A stretch of 64,000 nucleotides of DNA from Paraneptunicella aestuarii (GTDB lineage Bacteria; Pseudomonadota; Gammaproteobacteria; Enterobacterales; Alteromonadaceae): NCBI RefSeq assembly GCF_019900845.1, contig NZ_CP074570.1, positions 868,001-932,000 of the forward strand, in the 5' to 3' direction. The notes below the pieces were generated by a model. It made no database searches. It saw only the letters and a list, made by a program, of their open reading frames with translations, and was not told the origin of the DNA. Position 1 is the stretch's first letter. Each line of letters begins with the position of its first letter. Positions 19,453 through 27,708 of the stretch are shown here, one piece after another. Position numbers and translations under genes: made by a program.

Positions 19453-20820
19453 TTGAAGTTGAAGAAGCCACGCATACTGATAGTTGATGATCGACATGAT
19501 ATTTATTTAAGCACAAGCTTTGTACTTGAAGACAATGGATATTGTACGATTGAAGCAAATAGCCCGGATCAGGCTCGCCAAATTATCCAGCAAGACAAGG
19601 TAGATCTGATCTTGCTGGATATGAATTTTTCTCTGGATACGACTTCTGGAGAAGAAGGCATCACCTTTTTATCCTGGTTGTCAAAATCTGATTTCAATAT
19701 ACCCGTCGTTGCTATGACTGCTTGGTCTAACGTTGCACTTGCTGTAAAAGCGATGCAGCTGGGGGCTGGAGATTTTATTGAAAAGCCTTGGCAAAATCAG
19801 CGCTTACTACAGATTATCAAACAGCAACTGACCTTATCGAGTTTGCGGGTTCAGAACAAAAAAACGCAACAGCGGTTGGAGTCGATTGTTCAGCAAGAGT
19901 ATGTTTGGCGTTCACCTTGTATGCGGAAATTGCTGGAGCAGATCAAAAGCGTTGCTGTTACGGATGTTAACATTTTACTTACCGGAGAAAACGGTACAGG
20001 AAAAAGTCAATTAGCTAAAGCTATTCACCTCTTGTCTGGTTATCGAGCAGGGCGTTTTGTATCTGTCAATATGGGGGCGATAGCGGAGAGCTTATTTGAA
20101 AGTGAGATGTTTGGGCATAAAAAAGGGGCGTTTACTGATGCGAAGAATAATCGCATCGGTCGTATTGAACTGGCTAATCAGGGCACCCTGTTTCTTGATG
20201 AAATAGCCAATATTCCGATGTCGCAGCAGGTTAAACTTTTACGTGTGCTTGAGTCTGGGCAGTACGAAGTATTGGGCTCCAGTCATACCCAATATATGAA
20301 TACCCGTATCATCAGTGCCACAAACAGCGACTTGCAAAAACTTATTGCCAATGAAGAATTTCGAGAAGATTTATTTTATCGCCTGAATACATTGGAATTT
20401 AGAGTGCCGACCTTGAGGGAGCGAGAGCAGGATATTGTGCCATTAGCAGAGCATTTCATTAGCCAGCTAAGCCGGAAATACAAAAGGGAAGCTGTGGTTC
20501 TCACCGAATCGGCCAAACGAATGCTCAAAACTTATCATTGGCCAGGTAATATCAGGGAACTAAGCCATCTTATGGAACGTGCAATACTGCTTGTTCAGGG
20601 GAATGAGCTCTGTGCAGACGATTTACCTATGATCTCTGCTTCTTTGAATCAAAAGGAAGATAAGTTTGCGATGATGACATTGGAACAAGCTGAAAGAAAA
20701 CTGATCAAACAGGCTTTGGTCAGTACAGCAAGTAATATGACGCAGGCCGCTAAATTACTGGGTCTGACTAAATCGTCTCTGTATCGTAGACTAGAAAAGT
20801 ATGACGATATTCAAAGGTAA
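19453..20820 (+). CDS. Sigma-54-dependent response regulator, NtrC family
   Basis: 455 aa transcriptional activator. An N-terminal receiver (about 8-125) has the acidic cluster VDD, phospho-acceptor Asp in LILLDMNF, the Thr of MTAW and Lys of EKPW. The central AAA+ ATPase (about 150-380) has Walker A GENGTGKS, Walker B GTLFLDE and arginine-rich sensor motifs. A C-terminal Fis-type helix-turn-helix (about 415-450) binds DNA. The sigma-54 contact loop reads GAFTDA rather than the canonical GAFTGA; I recall GAFTDA from other members of this family. The start appears to be TTG at 19453, 57 bp after the synthetase stop; a ten-codon frame (19419-19451) ends one base before it. No partner histidine kinase is visible. 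It is the obvious candidate to bind the palindrome pairs at 20871 and 23594. Confidence 0.93.
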   Translation: MKLKKPRILIVDDRHDIYLSTSFVLEDNGYCTIEANSPDQARQIIQQDKVDLILLDMNFSLDTTSGEEGITFLSWLSKSDFNIPVVAMTAWSNVALAVKAMQLGAGDFIEKPWQNQRLLQIIKQQLTLSSLRVQNKKTQQRLESIVQQEYVWRSPCMRKLLEQIKSVAVTDVNILLTGENGTGKSQLAKAIHLLSGYRAGRFVSVNMGAIAESLFESEMFGHKKGAFTDAKNNRIGRIELANQGTLFLDEIANIPMSQQVKLLRVLESGQYEVLGSSHTQYMNTRIISATNSDLQKLIANEEFREDLFYRLNTLEFRVPTLREREQDIVPLAEHFISQLSRKYKREAVVLTESAKRMLKTYHWPGNIRELSHLMERAILLVQGNELCADDLPMISASLNQKEDKFAMMTLEQAERKLIKQALVSTASNMTQAAKLLGLTKSSLYRRLEKYDDIQR

Positions 20821-20870
20821 TTAAATAGTAGTTTCGCGAAACCTTGGGGCTTTTTGATGTCTTTCAGTGT

Positions 20871-20903
20871 TCCGAAATCGGACGCTGAGAATCCGAATTC
20901 GGA
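20871..20903. promoter_or_regulatory. Tandem palindromic operator pair (putative enhancer sites)
   Basis: TCCGAAATCGGA at 20871-20882 and the perfect palindrome TCCGAATTCGGA at 20892-20903, with centres exactly 21 bp apart (two helical turns). Both are followed by CGCT. The pair lies about 235 bp upstream of the sigma-54 promoter at 21121, a normal enhancer distance for NtrC-type activators. The same arrangement recurs at 23594-23626. Binding by the adjacent response regulator is inferred. Confidence 0.72.
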
Positions 20904-21120
20904 CGCTTTTATTACGACGAGAATCCACAAATATTGAGTTGTACATTTTTACTACTCCTGAGAGTGTAATTAACCGCTGTTATTGAACCTTATTAGAATG
21001 TTTTGGGGTTGAGCAGAGTCCCTATATTTCAAGGCTTGAATAAGTTTGAGCTACTTATTGAAAGATTTAATTCTGTTCTCTCTCATAATTCCTTCAGGAA
21101 TTATTGTGAAAAAATGATTT

Positions 21121-21136
21121 TGGCATGTTATTGGCT
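21121..21136 (+). promoter_or_regulatory. Sigma-54 promoter for the glycosyltransferase
   Basis: TGGCATGTTATTGGCT has the invariant GG (21122-21123), a 10-base spacer and GC (21134-21135). Transcription would start near 21147, about 113 bp before the glycosyltransferase ATG. A perfect 8-bp hairpin (21085-21104) sits just upstream. The 439-bp gap 20821-21259 otherwise holds only the operator pair and a 13-codon leader-like frame (21218-21259). Confidence 0.72.
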
Positions 21137-21259
21137 ATGTGCAGTCCAGATTAGGTAAGTTTTTCGCGATCTAAAAACTCAGTTGCCATTACGTTAATTG
21201 CAAGGGGTTACGCTGCAATGCCGAAAAGAAAAAAAACGAAAGCAAGTAGAGGTATCTAA

Positions 21260-22399
21260 ATGAAAACAATGACTTTTGGTCACGTCGTGATGACGAGATT
21301 TTCTTACAGACAGAATCGCGTAGACTATCAACACCAGTCTGGTGATCAGTTTTCACCACGAGACCCACTCAATCCAGAATTGCTTGATTTTCGATTCGTG
21401 TTGTTTGAGGCCGCGTGTTTGCCTAATGTTCTGGGGCAAACCAACCAAAATTTTGACTGGGTATTTATTATTGACCCTGAGCTCCCGGCTAAGTATCGCC
21501 AAAGGCTGGAAAAACTCATTTCCAAGAGAGAAAGAACATATCTTTACGAATTTAACCATGGCGATAATTTGGGGAGCCTGGAGTGGCTAGAGCAGTACAT
21601 TCCTGACGATCTTGACTACGTTTTGACAACAAATCTCGACGATGATGACATTTTACCTCTCAATTTTGTTGAAAAAATTCAATCGCATGTCAAAGAACTT
21701 GGTGAAAATGCTCCTTCAATCAAGATGTTAGGCATAAAGTCGACCTTTCAATGGGATTTGTACTCTTCTTCCAAATATCCTTTTGGAACCTGGGCTCCGT
21801 GGCATCGTACCAAGTATTTCAAATCCACTGGTTATTCAATGTTGTGCAATGCTTCCATTCGTCGATTGACGGTGTTTTCGCTGCACCATTCTCATGGAGA
21901 TATTTGGTATGCACATGGCAGTGAAGAACAAAATGCACAAATTGCGCGGGATACTTGGGGTGTCTCAGATAGCGCTCCTTTCATGTTCAGACAGAACCTT
22001 CTCTCTAAGTTTCAGGAAAAGCTCGAGAAGACCAATGCTCCTGGTGGGGATGATTGGAAATCTCTTCAGGCAGCAGATTTGCACTACGATTTCAGTAAGG
22101 ATGGCCTTTTCGCGATTCATTTAAATCATTTTGTAAATGATCAGGGAACCCGGTTATTCGAGCTCAAATCGAAAGATACACCTGTCGTTCCAGAGCAGTT
22201 TTTTCCAGATGATATACGTATTGATTGGAATGTTATTAAACAACACGGTGACCGTTTCAGGTTATCGTGGGAACGATACAAAATATACTTATCTGAAATC
22301 AAACTATACCAGAAGCGCTTAAGGCTAAATTGGTGGCAGAGCATCATTCAATTTGTGGGTTGGACTACAAGACTGACATGGTGGTTTTTACGACACTAA
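21260..22399 (+). CDS. Glycosyltransferase, putative rhamnosyltransferase family (PF11316-like)
   Basis: 379 aa, predicted cytosolic, no signal peptide. The opening (FGHVVMTRFSYR), the FDWVFIIDPELP segment and the acidic metal-binding cluster NLDDDDILPLNFVE (about 125-140) match the putative rhamnosyl transferase family as I know it. The acceptor cannot be told; a hydroxyl of the peptide product or a cell-surface glycan are both possible. ATG follows AGAGG with 7-base spacing. A basic 13-codon frame (21218-21259) ends directly against this ATG, suggesting coupling. The sigma-54 promoter and operator pair upstream place it in the same control circuit as the exporter. Confidence 0.8.
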   Translation: MKTMTFGHVVMTRFSYRQNRVDYQHQSGDQFSPRDPLNPELLDFRFVLFEAACLPNVLGQTNQNFDWVFIIDPELPAKYRQRLEKLISKRERTYLYEFNHGDNLGSLEWLEQYIPDDLDYVLTTNLDDDDILPLNFVEKIQSHVKELGENAPSIKMLGIKSTFQWDLYSSSKYPFGTWAPWHRTKYFKSTGYSMLCNASIRRLTVFSLHHSHGDIWYAHGSEEQNAQIARDTWGVSDSAPFMFRQNLLSKFQEKLEKTNAPGGDDWKSLQAADLHYDFSKDGLFAIHLNHFVNDQGTRLFELKSKDTPVVPEQFFPDDIRIDWNVIKQHGDRFRLSWERYKIYLSEIKLYQKRLRLNWWQSIIQFVGWTTRLTWWFLRH

Positions 22400-22555
22400 A
22401 AGGGCCTGGCTACAATCCCTTTTTATTTGAAATTTATTTCGAGACTGGTCATCAAGTCACTTGATTTGTGGATAATTTCCATGAGGTTATTTACAGATTA
22501 GGCGCGGATGACCATATGAAAAAGAATCAATCTGGAGGCCGTTATTTTTTCCATT

Positions 22556-23545
22556 TTGGATAAATTAGCTAAAAGTAAATGGGTTTGTATTTGCTATTTC
22601 TACATCTTAAAAATGCTCCCGGGTTCTGTATTGTCATACTTGATAAAGCGTTCACCTGTTTTGTGCGCTTTAGCACTGGAACTGGTGCGAACAATCTCCA
22701 GGTTCAAAGCTATCCCTGAGAAGTTGCTAGATATATTTCTTCGTGAACAGGCCATTCTGCCTTCTTACGGCATTGTTAGTATTGCTGGGCTATTTTTGCA
22801 GAAAGGCAATATTGAAAAAGCTCGGGATCTTATTCAGTCAAGTTTGCATAGAGATGATTTAAACGCTTGCATCAAAAAAAACGTTAGTGTTTCTTCAATG
22901 ATGCATGAAGATTTAGCTTTAGATGATGAGGTAAATCTTTATAAGTCGATGCTTGAATCTGATACATATACTTCCTTTTGCCAATATTTAAAAGATTCAT
23001 CTATTGTGGTGGTAGGCAATTCACCTTGTGAGCTAGGCAAAGGAAAAGGGAAGAGTATTGATCAGTATGATGTGGTAATGCGTTTTAATAATTTTAATTT
23101 GGGTATAGAAGAGCATCGCGCTGATTACGGGAGTAAAACATCTGTTTGGGTGCATTCCGGAGTCGTTGATGTTGTCTTCGATCCTGCTGTGGTGGATGCC
23201 GTTGATTACGTGGTCTTCACTCAGGAAATGCATTATTTGTCATGGGCTCATTTGCAAACCGTATTAGAGCTTTATCGATATGCTCCCGATAAGGTGGTTT
23301 TTTTCCCTGGAGAGGTATGCCGCACCATTTACAGTTATTTACCTTTATTGTTACCCAGCTCAGGTATTAAAGTTTTATCCTGGCTAACGCTGAACAATCT
23401 GAAATTTAAATATTGTGGCTTCAAGCTTATTGATCAGGTAGAGGGAACGAGGAAATACTATTTTAATCAAAAAACACAGCAGGGAACCTGCCATATCTGG
23501 TACAAAGAAGCTCGGGTGTTGAGTAAAATTAGTGGGGTACTCTAA
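22556..23545 (+). CDS. GT29 sialyltransferase-like glycosyltransferase
   Basis: About 329 aa. The segment VVVGNSP, then KGKSIDQYDVVMRFNNF and ADYGSKTSVWVHSG (about 143-200) resembles sialylmotif L of the GT29 family (VGNS, G-x-x-ID-x-x-D-x-V-x-R-x-N, G-x-KT), so a CMP-sugar is the expected donor. The first 120 residues look helical and match nothing I recognise. Start uncertain: TTG at 22556 is the first classical start in frame, but GGAGG (22534-22538) is ideally placed for a rare ATT at 22544. A 15-codon frame (22516-22563) overlaps the start. No own promoter seen in the 156-bp gap, so it is probably cotranscribed with the preceding glycosyltransferase. Confidence 0.75.
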   Translation: MDKLAKSKWVCICYFYILKMLPGSVLSYLIKRSPVLCALALELVRTISRFKAIPEKLLDIFLREQAILPSYGIVSIAGLFLQKGNIEKARDLIQSSLHRDDLNACIKKNVSVSSMMHEDLALDDEVNLYKSMLESDTYTSFCQYLKDSSIVVVGNSPCELGKGKGKSIDQYDVVMRFNNFNLGIEEHRADYGSKTSVWVHSGVVDVVFDPAVVDAVDYVVFTQEMHYLSWAHLQTVLELYRYAPDKVVFFPGEVCRTIYSYLPLLLPSSGIKVLSWLTLNNLKFKYCGFKLIDQVEGTRKYYFNQKTQQGTCHIWYKEARVLSKISGVL

Positions 23546-23593
23546 ACCTAAATCCCATGACTTCATTGGATTAATTTGGGTTTTTACTAGACG

Positions 23594-23626
23594 TCCGATA
23601 TCGGACTGGGTGAGTACGATATCGGA
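23594..23626. promoter_or_regulatory. Second tandem palindromic operator pair (putative enhancer sites)
   Basis: Perfect palindrome TCCGATATCGGA at 23594-23605 and one-mismatch copy TACGATATCGGA at 23615-23626, centres again exactly 21 bp apart. The pair lies about 200 bp upstream of the sigma-54 promoter at 23810. Same motif and spacing as 20871-20903, so the same regulator should bind both. Confidence 0.72.
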
Positions 23627-23809
23627 AGAATGTTGCAATTATTCACTCAAATATCAGTCATAGCACCCTTCTTCCGATGTAACCCTTTGCCACTTTCGAC
23701 TTCTTTCGATACCTCAGGTGTCCTCGAAGCCTTTATGATTAAAGTATTTCGCCGACTCTTCTATGTGGTGGTCAATATTCCCCGAATTCTGAGGGGGGAT
23801 AAGTAATGT

Positions 23810-23825
23810 TGGCACGTTATTCGCA
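23810..23825 (+). promoter_or_regulatory. Sigma-54 promoter for the ABC export operon
   Basis: TGGCACGTTATTCGCA keeps GG (23811-23812), a 10-base spacer and GC (23823-23824), and is nearly the full -24/-12 consensus. The start would be near 23836, about 66 bp before the permease ATG. Its -24 half resembles the promoter at 21121. The rest of the 356-bp gap 23546-23901 shows only the operator pair. Confidence 0.78.
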
Positions 23826-23901
23826 ATAATAGCTGTCAGGAATAAAATAAATTGATATTAGGGCTTACCATAGCCGCAAAGTAATAGCAGGATATAACCG
23901 G

Positions 23902-26328
23902 ATGAACCATAGCATTTATTTACTCAAACAGGCCTGGGCAGGTTTGAGTGCCAAAAAAGGATTCCTGGTGACTATTGTCACTACCCTTGGCCTCACATTA
24001 GGTGCCTTATTGTGCATTCTGACTTTAGCCTATGTCGTGATTTCCAAACCTTTACCTTATCCGGAACAAGAAAACTTATATCAGGTAAATTCTGTCATTG
24101 TTGATAAGAACCGCGGAGTGATCGCGCGCGCTTACAACTACCCCACATTAGTTAATTTTTTTGAAAAACAAACGGTTTTTTCATTGGCTGCATTGGTTCG
24201 CTACGAAGATGGAGTGTTAAGCTCTCAGCCAACTCAACCAACCGTGAGAAATACCTTTGTCACGCCAGACTGGTTTCCTATGATGGGCGCTACAATGGCT
24301 ATGGGACGTGCTTTTGAATCAACAGAAGAGAAAGATAGCTATAATCCGGTGGCTATCCTCAGTTATGAGTTTTGGCAAAATGAATTTAATAGCGACACTT
24401 CTATTCTAGAACGATCGGTGACTCTTGGCGGTACCAACTTTAGAGTTGTGGGAGTAATGGCCAAATCTTTTATCGAGCCACAACTTGCAGGTACTGGCGT
24501 AAAAACTGATATATTTTTACCTTGGGATTTCAATACCTTGGACGCTGCACAAAGGGAAGGTTTTGGTTCCTTTAGTGTAATGTCTCGTTTTGTTGGAAAG
24601 CTTGATAGTGATCGCAGTATTTCCCAAATCGAACAAGAACTGAGACTTCCGGTTAATGATTTTTGGCGAGGCAATGTCGCTGAAATTGCACGTTACGATA
24701 ATTGGACTTTGGATACCGAACTACAATCGTTTAAAACAGCGATTTTGGGCGATAGTAAAAATACCGTTTTATTGCTGTTAGCAGGTGTGATTGGTTTGGT
24801 GTTGATCGCTTGTACCAATATTACGAACCTTTTCATGTCACGCACCGCTGATCAGCAACGTGAGTTAGCCATCCATGCCGCAGTGGGTGCGAGCAAACGC
24901 CATTTATTCCAAACCCTCTTTTCTCAGTCGGGGCTGGTGGTCTTTTTGTCTGTGTTAGTGGCTCTTATAATTGCCAGTGCTGGCTTTTGGGTGTTGAAGC
25001 AATATCTGGCGCTACGACTCCCTCGCGTTGATGAATTAGCAATTAATAGTGTTACGCTAATTGCGGCACTTATTATTGCTCTGCTGTTGGGGCTTTTGTT
25101 TGCTCGTATAAGCGCCAGTATGATTAATTACCGTGCTTTAAATGCTACCTTGCAATCCAGTGGTAAAGGTACGGGGATCCAGGTATCAAAAACAGTAAGA
25201 CGATTGTTGATTATCTCCCAAGTCTCCATTGTTACCTTGTTGGTGTTTGTCAGTATCGGCTTGTTGAGAGATTCTCTAAAAGCGATTAATGAACCCCTTG
25301 GGTTTGAGACTGATAACATCACGGCGTTAACGCTAAAAATCAATTCTTCGAGTAATTTATCTGAGGAAGAGATCAAGCCCCTCATGCTGGAGTTTAAGAA
25401 CAGGTTAATGGAGTTGCCACAGGTAGCGGATGTTTCACAGGCGGTGCTCCCTCTTGGCAGAGCCAGACGTATTAACCAGGGTGTTGAAGGATCCCAAGAG
25501 CTTCAGTTGATAGAGACCCGATTTATTGATAATCGCTATTTTCAGATTATTGAACAACCTTTGATTGAAGGCGATTTTTTCAGTGCTGCAGATTTTAACG
25601 ATGAAAGTAGCTTGATAATTGTCAACGATTCTTACGCCGCCCAGTTAGCAGGGGAAGGTAGTGCGCTTGGCTCTAAAATCGTGTTAGGGGGGACTACTTA
25701 TACCGTTAGTGGTGTGGTTAAAGGTGTGAAAATGCCAACAGCAAACGATATTCCTGTGCGTGCCTACTTGCCATTAGCCGAAGCAAGGCCGCAATTTATA
25801 GTCAAACTAAAGCCAAATCAAACTTTGTCACGTGAGTCAGCGGCAAAAATCGCGCAAGAAGTTAATCGTCAATTATTATTGTCGGAGCTTGAAACACTGA
25901 ATGATCAGCGTGACGAATTATTGTTTACGCAATACACCACTGCTATTACCAGTTCAGTTTTGGCTGTATTAACTTTCTTTCTTGCGACCATCGGTTTATA
26001 CGGCATTCTTAGTTACGCAACGCAGATGCGCCGTTTTGAATTAGGCACTCGGCTTGCCATCGGTGCTAAACGCAATGATGTGATAGCCTTGATTATCAAA
26101 GACAATGCAAGTTCTGTAGCTATTGGCTTTGTTATCAGTCTGGTGATTCTTCTTGGGCTGTATATTGGCTTCTCAGAGGCATTGGTTAATTATGTCAATG
26201 TGCAGATTGTTCCGTTATATGCAGGTACGCTTGTCTTAATCAGTATTATGACTTTGTTTGCTTGCTACTGGCCTTTACGCTCGATCATAAATGCCCGACC
26301 AATCCACTCTCTTCGAGGAAGTCAGTGA
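23902..26328 (+). CDS. ABC transporter permease, MacB/FtsX (ADOP-like) family
   Basis: 808 aa inner-membrane permease. A transmembrane segment lies at about 20-48, followed by a MacB-type periplasmic domain (about 50-270), an FtsX-type membrane block (about 283-415), another transmembrane segment (about 427-447), a second periplasmic domain (about 450-680) and a second FtsX block (about 690-800). The two halves look like a duplicated MacB permease with no ATPase on the same chain; the ATPase is the third gene of the operon. Such systems export peptides or drive MacA-like adaptors. The position beside the synthetases points to export of the peptide product or self-protection. Driven by the sigma-54 promoter at 23810. 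Confidence 0.9.
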   Translation: MNHSIYLLKQAWAGLSAKKGFLVTIVTTLGLTLGALLCILTLAYVVISKPLPYPEQENLYQVNSVIVDKNRGVIARAYNYPTLVNFFEKQTVFSLAALVRYEDGVLSSQPTQPTVRNTFVTPDWFPMMGATMAMGRAFESTEEKDSYNPVAILSYEFWQNEFNSDTSILERSVTLGGTNFRVVGVMAKSFIEPQLAGTGVKTDIFLPWDFNTLDAAQREGFGSFSVMSRFVGKLDSDRSISQIEQELRLPVNDFWRGNVAEIARYDNWTLDTELQSFKTAILGDSKNTVLLLLAGVIGLVLIACTNITNLFMSRTADQQRELAIHAAVGASKRHLFQTLFSQSGLVVFLSVLVALIIASAGFWVLKQYLALRLPRVDELAINSVTLIAALIIALLLGLLFARISASMINYRALNATLQSSGKGTGIQVSKTVRRLLIISQVSIVTLLVFVSIGLLRDSLKAINEPLGFETDNITALTLKINSSSNLSEEEIKPLMLEFKNRLMELPQVADVSQAVLPLGRARRINQGVEGSQELQLIETRFIDNRYFQIIEQPLIEGDFFSAADFNDESSLIIVNDSYAAQLAGEGSALGSKIVLGGTTYTVSGVVKGVKMPTANDIPVRAYLPLAEARPQFIVKLKPNQTLSRESAAKIAQEVNRQLLLSELETLNDQRDELLFTQYTTAITSSVLAVLTFFLATIGLYGILSYATQMRRFELGTRLAIGAKRNDVIALIIKDNASSVAIGFVISLVILLGLYIGFSEALVNYVNVQIVPLYAGTLVLISIMTLFACYWPLRSIINARPIHSLRGSQ

Positions 26329-26348
26329 TTCCGAGGATATTGAGCATT

Positions 26349-26370
26349 CCTGGCAGGTTACGCTGCCAGG
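26349..26370 (+). other. Intra-operon stem-loop
   Basis: CCTGGCAG, 6-base loop, CTGCCAGG: a perfect 8-bp GC-rich stem in the 89-bp gap between the permease and the membrane fusion protein. No T-run follows, so it is more likely to stabilise or process the mRNA than to terminate it. Confidence 0.55.
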
Positions 26371-26417
26371 AGGCGGGTAAATCATCAAGAGGTTATGTTT
26401 AGAAGGGGCCGGGTTTA

Positions 26418-27674
26418 ATGGATGTAATTAAAAATAAAACACAAAATAAAAAGTTTACCAGGAAATATCAGCTGATTGTTTCGGCTACCGTTTTTGTTGG
26501 CATTTTACTTATATGGGCAGCACAAACCGCTAGTGTCGTATCTGTATCTCGCAACGATCTTCTGATTGAGCGTGTTGAAAAGGGTGATCTGGAGGTCATC
26601 ACTGAAGGTTTTGGGGTGCTAAGCTCAAACAAACAACAGCTCTTAACGACATTAACTCCGGCCACAGTAAAAGAGATTGTATTGAAGCCGGGAGCTGAGG
26701 TAACCGCTGGCAGTGTTATTGTTCGTCTGGATAACCCTGAATTAGCTCAAGAAGTGGAAAATGCACAGCAAGAACTGGTACAAACTAATGCTAATTTGCG
26801 TCAGTTGAAACTGAATAATCAGCGGGAAATATTAAACGAAACTGCCAATTTGGCAGAGATGACCGCTCGTTACGAAACTGCTGTGCTAAATCGCCAGGCA
26901 GAGGAAAAACTGATTGTAGAAGGCATAGTGTCGCAGCTGGCTTATCAGGAGTCCGTTTTAGAAGAACGTCAGTTGGCAAAACGTATTGAAATTCTGGAAC
27001 AGCGCATAGAACAGTTGAAGTTGGTTCACGAAGAGTCTGTCAATATTCAAAAGGAGCGAGTTAAACAACAACAGGGAAGATTAAACATTGCTCAGTCTCG
27101 TCTGGATGCCTTGGAGGTAAAAGCAGGTTTTACTGGCGTTCTGCAACGGCTTTCAGTGGAACTTGGTCAAAGTTTAGCGTCTGGACAGGAAATCGCCTTA
27201 ATTGGTAGTGTGACGGATTTGATTGCTCTTATCAGAGTGTCTCAAAGTCAGGTTCAACAAGTGGTTGTGGGCCAAAGTGCCATGATCAACACTCGACAGG
27301 ATCGAATTCCTGGTAAGGTTACCCGCATAGATCCTATAGTGCAGGACAATACGGTAGAAATTGAAATTGCATTGCCCGCTAATTTGCCTGCCAGTGCCAG
27401 ACCTCAGCTAAACGTAGACGCTACTATTACAGCGGATACATTAAAGCAAATTTATTACATAAAACGTCCTGCGAATGTCCAGCCTTACAGTGAAATTTCT
27501 TTATACAGATTAGATACAGGAGGTTCTTCGGCGCATCTTCGGACTCTGGAATTGGGGCGTCAGGCAGGCCGCTATATTGAAATCATATCCGGTGCAGACG
27601 TGGGTGATGTGTTTATCATTTCAGATTTACCTAATCTGAAAAATACTACATCAGAACTAACCATTAAATCTTAA
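26418..27674 (+). CDS. Periplasmic adaptor, HlyD/MacA-type membrane fusion protein
   Basis: 418 aa. A basic N terminus and one transmembrane segment (about 20-36) anchor it in the inner membrane. A beta-rich stretch precedes a long coiled-coil hairpin (about 108-220, rich in Q, E, L and R), then a lipoyl-type half (VKAGFTGVLQRLSVELGQ, about 233-250) and beta-barrel regions. This is the usual layout for adaptors that link an inner-membrane ABC permease to an outer-membrane channel. No TolC-like gene is in the window. Middle gene of permease-adaptor-ATPase; the ATPase follows after 34 bp. Confidence 0.88.
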   Translation: MDVIKNKTQNKKFTRKYQLIVSATVFVGILLIWAAQTASVVSVSRNDLLIERVEKGDLEVITEGFGVLSSNKQQLLTTLTPATVKEIVLKPGAEVTAGSVIVRLDNPELAQEVENAQQELVQTNANLRQLKLNNQREILNETANLAEMTARYETAVLNRQAEEKLIVEGIVSQLAYQESVLEERQLAKRIEILEQRIEQLKLVHEESVNIQKERVKQQQGRLNIAQSRLDALEVKAGFTGVLQRLSVELGQSLASGQEIALIGSVTDLIALIRVSQSQVQQVVVGQSAMINTRQDRIPGKVTRIDPIVQDNTVEIEIALPANLPASARPQLNVDATITADTLKQIYYIKRPANVQPYSEISLYRLDTGGSSAHLRTLELGRQAGRYIEIISGADVGDVFIISDLPNLKNTTSELTIKS

Positions 27675-27708
27675 ATAAAGTTAGAAGTTTATAAGTAGGA
27701 AACGCATC

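Noticed and set aside
20831..20842. GTTTCGCGAAAC palindrome after the response regulator as a terminator
   Set aside because: The stem leaves almost no loop and the T-run comes 8 bases later; not enough to call.
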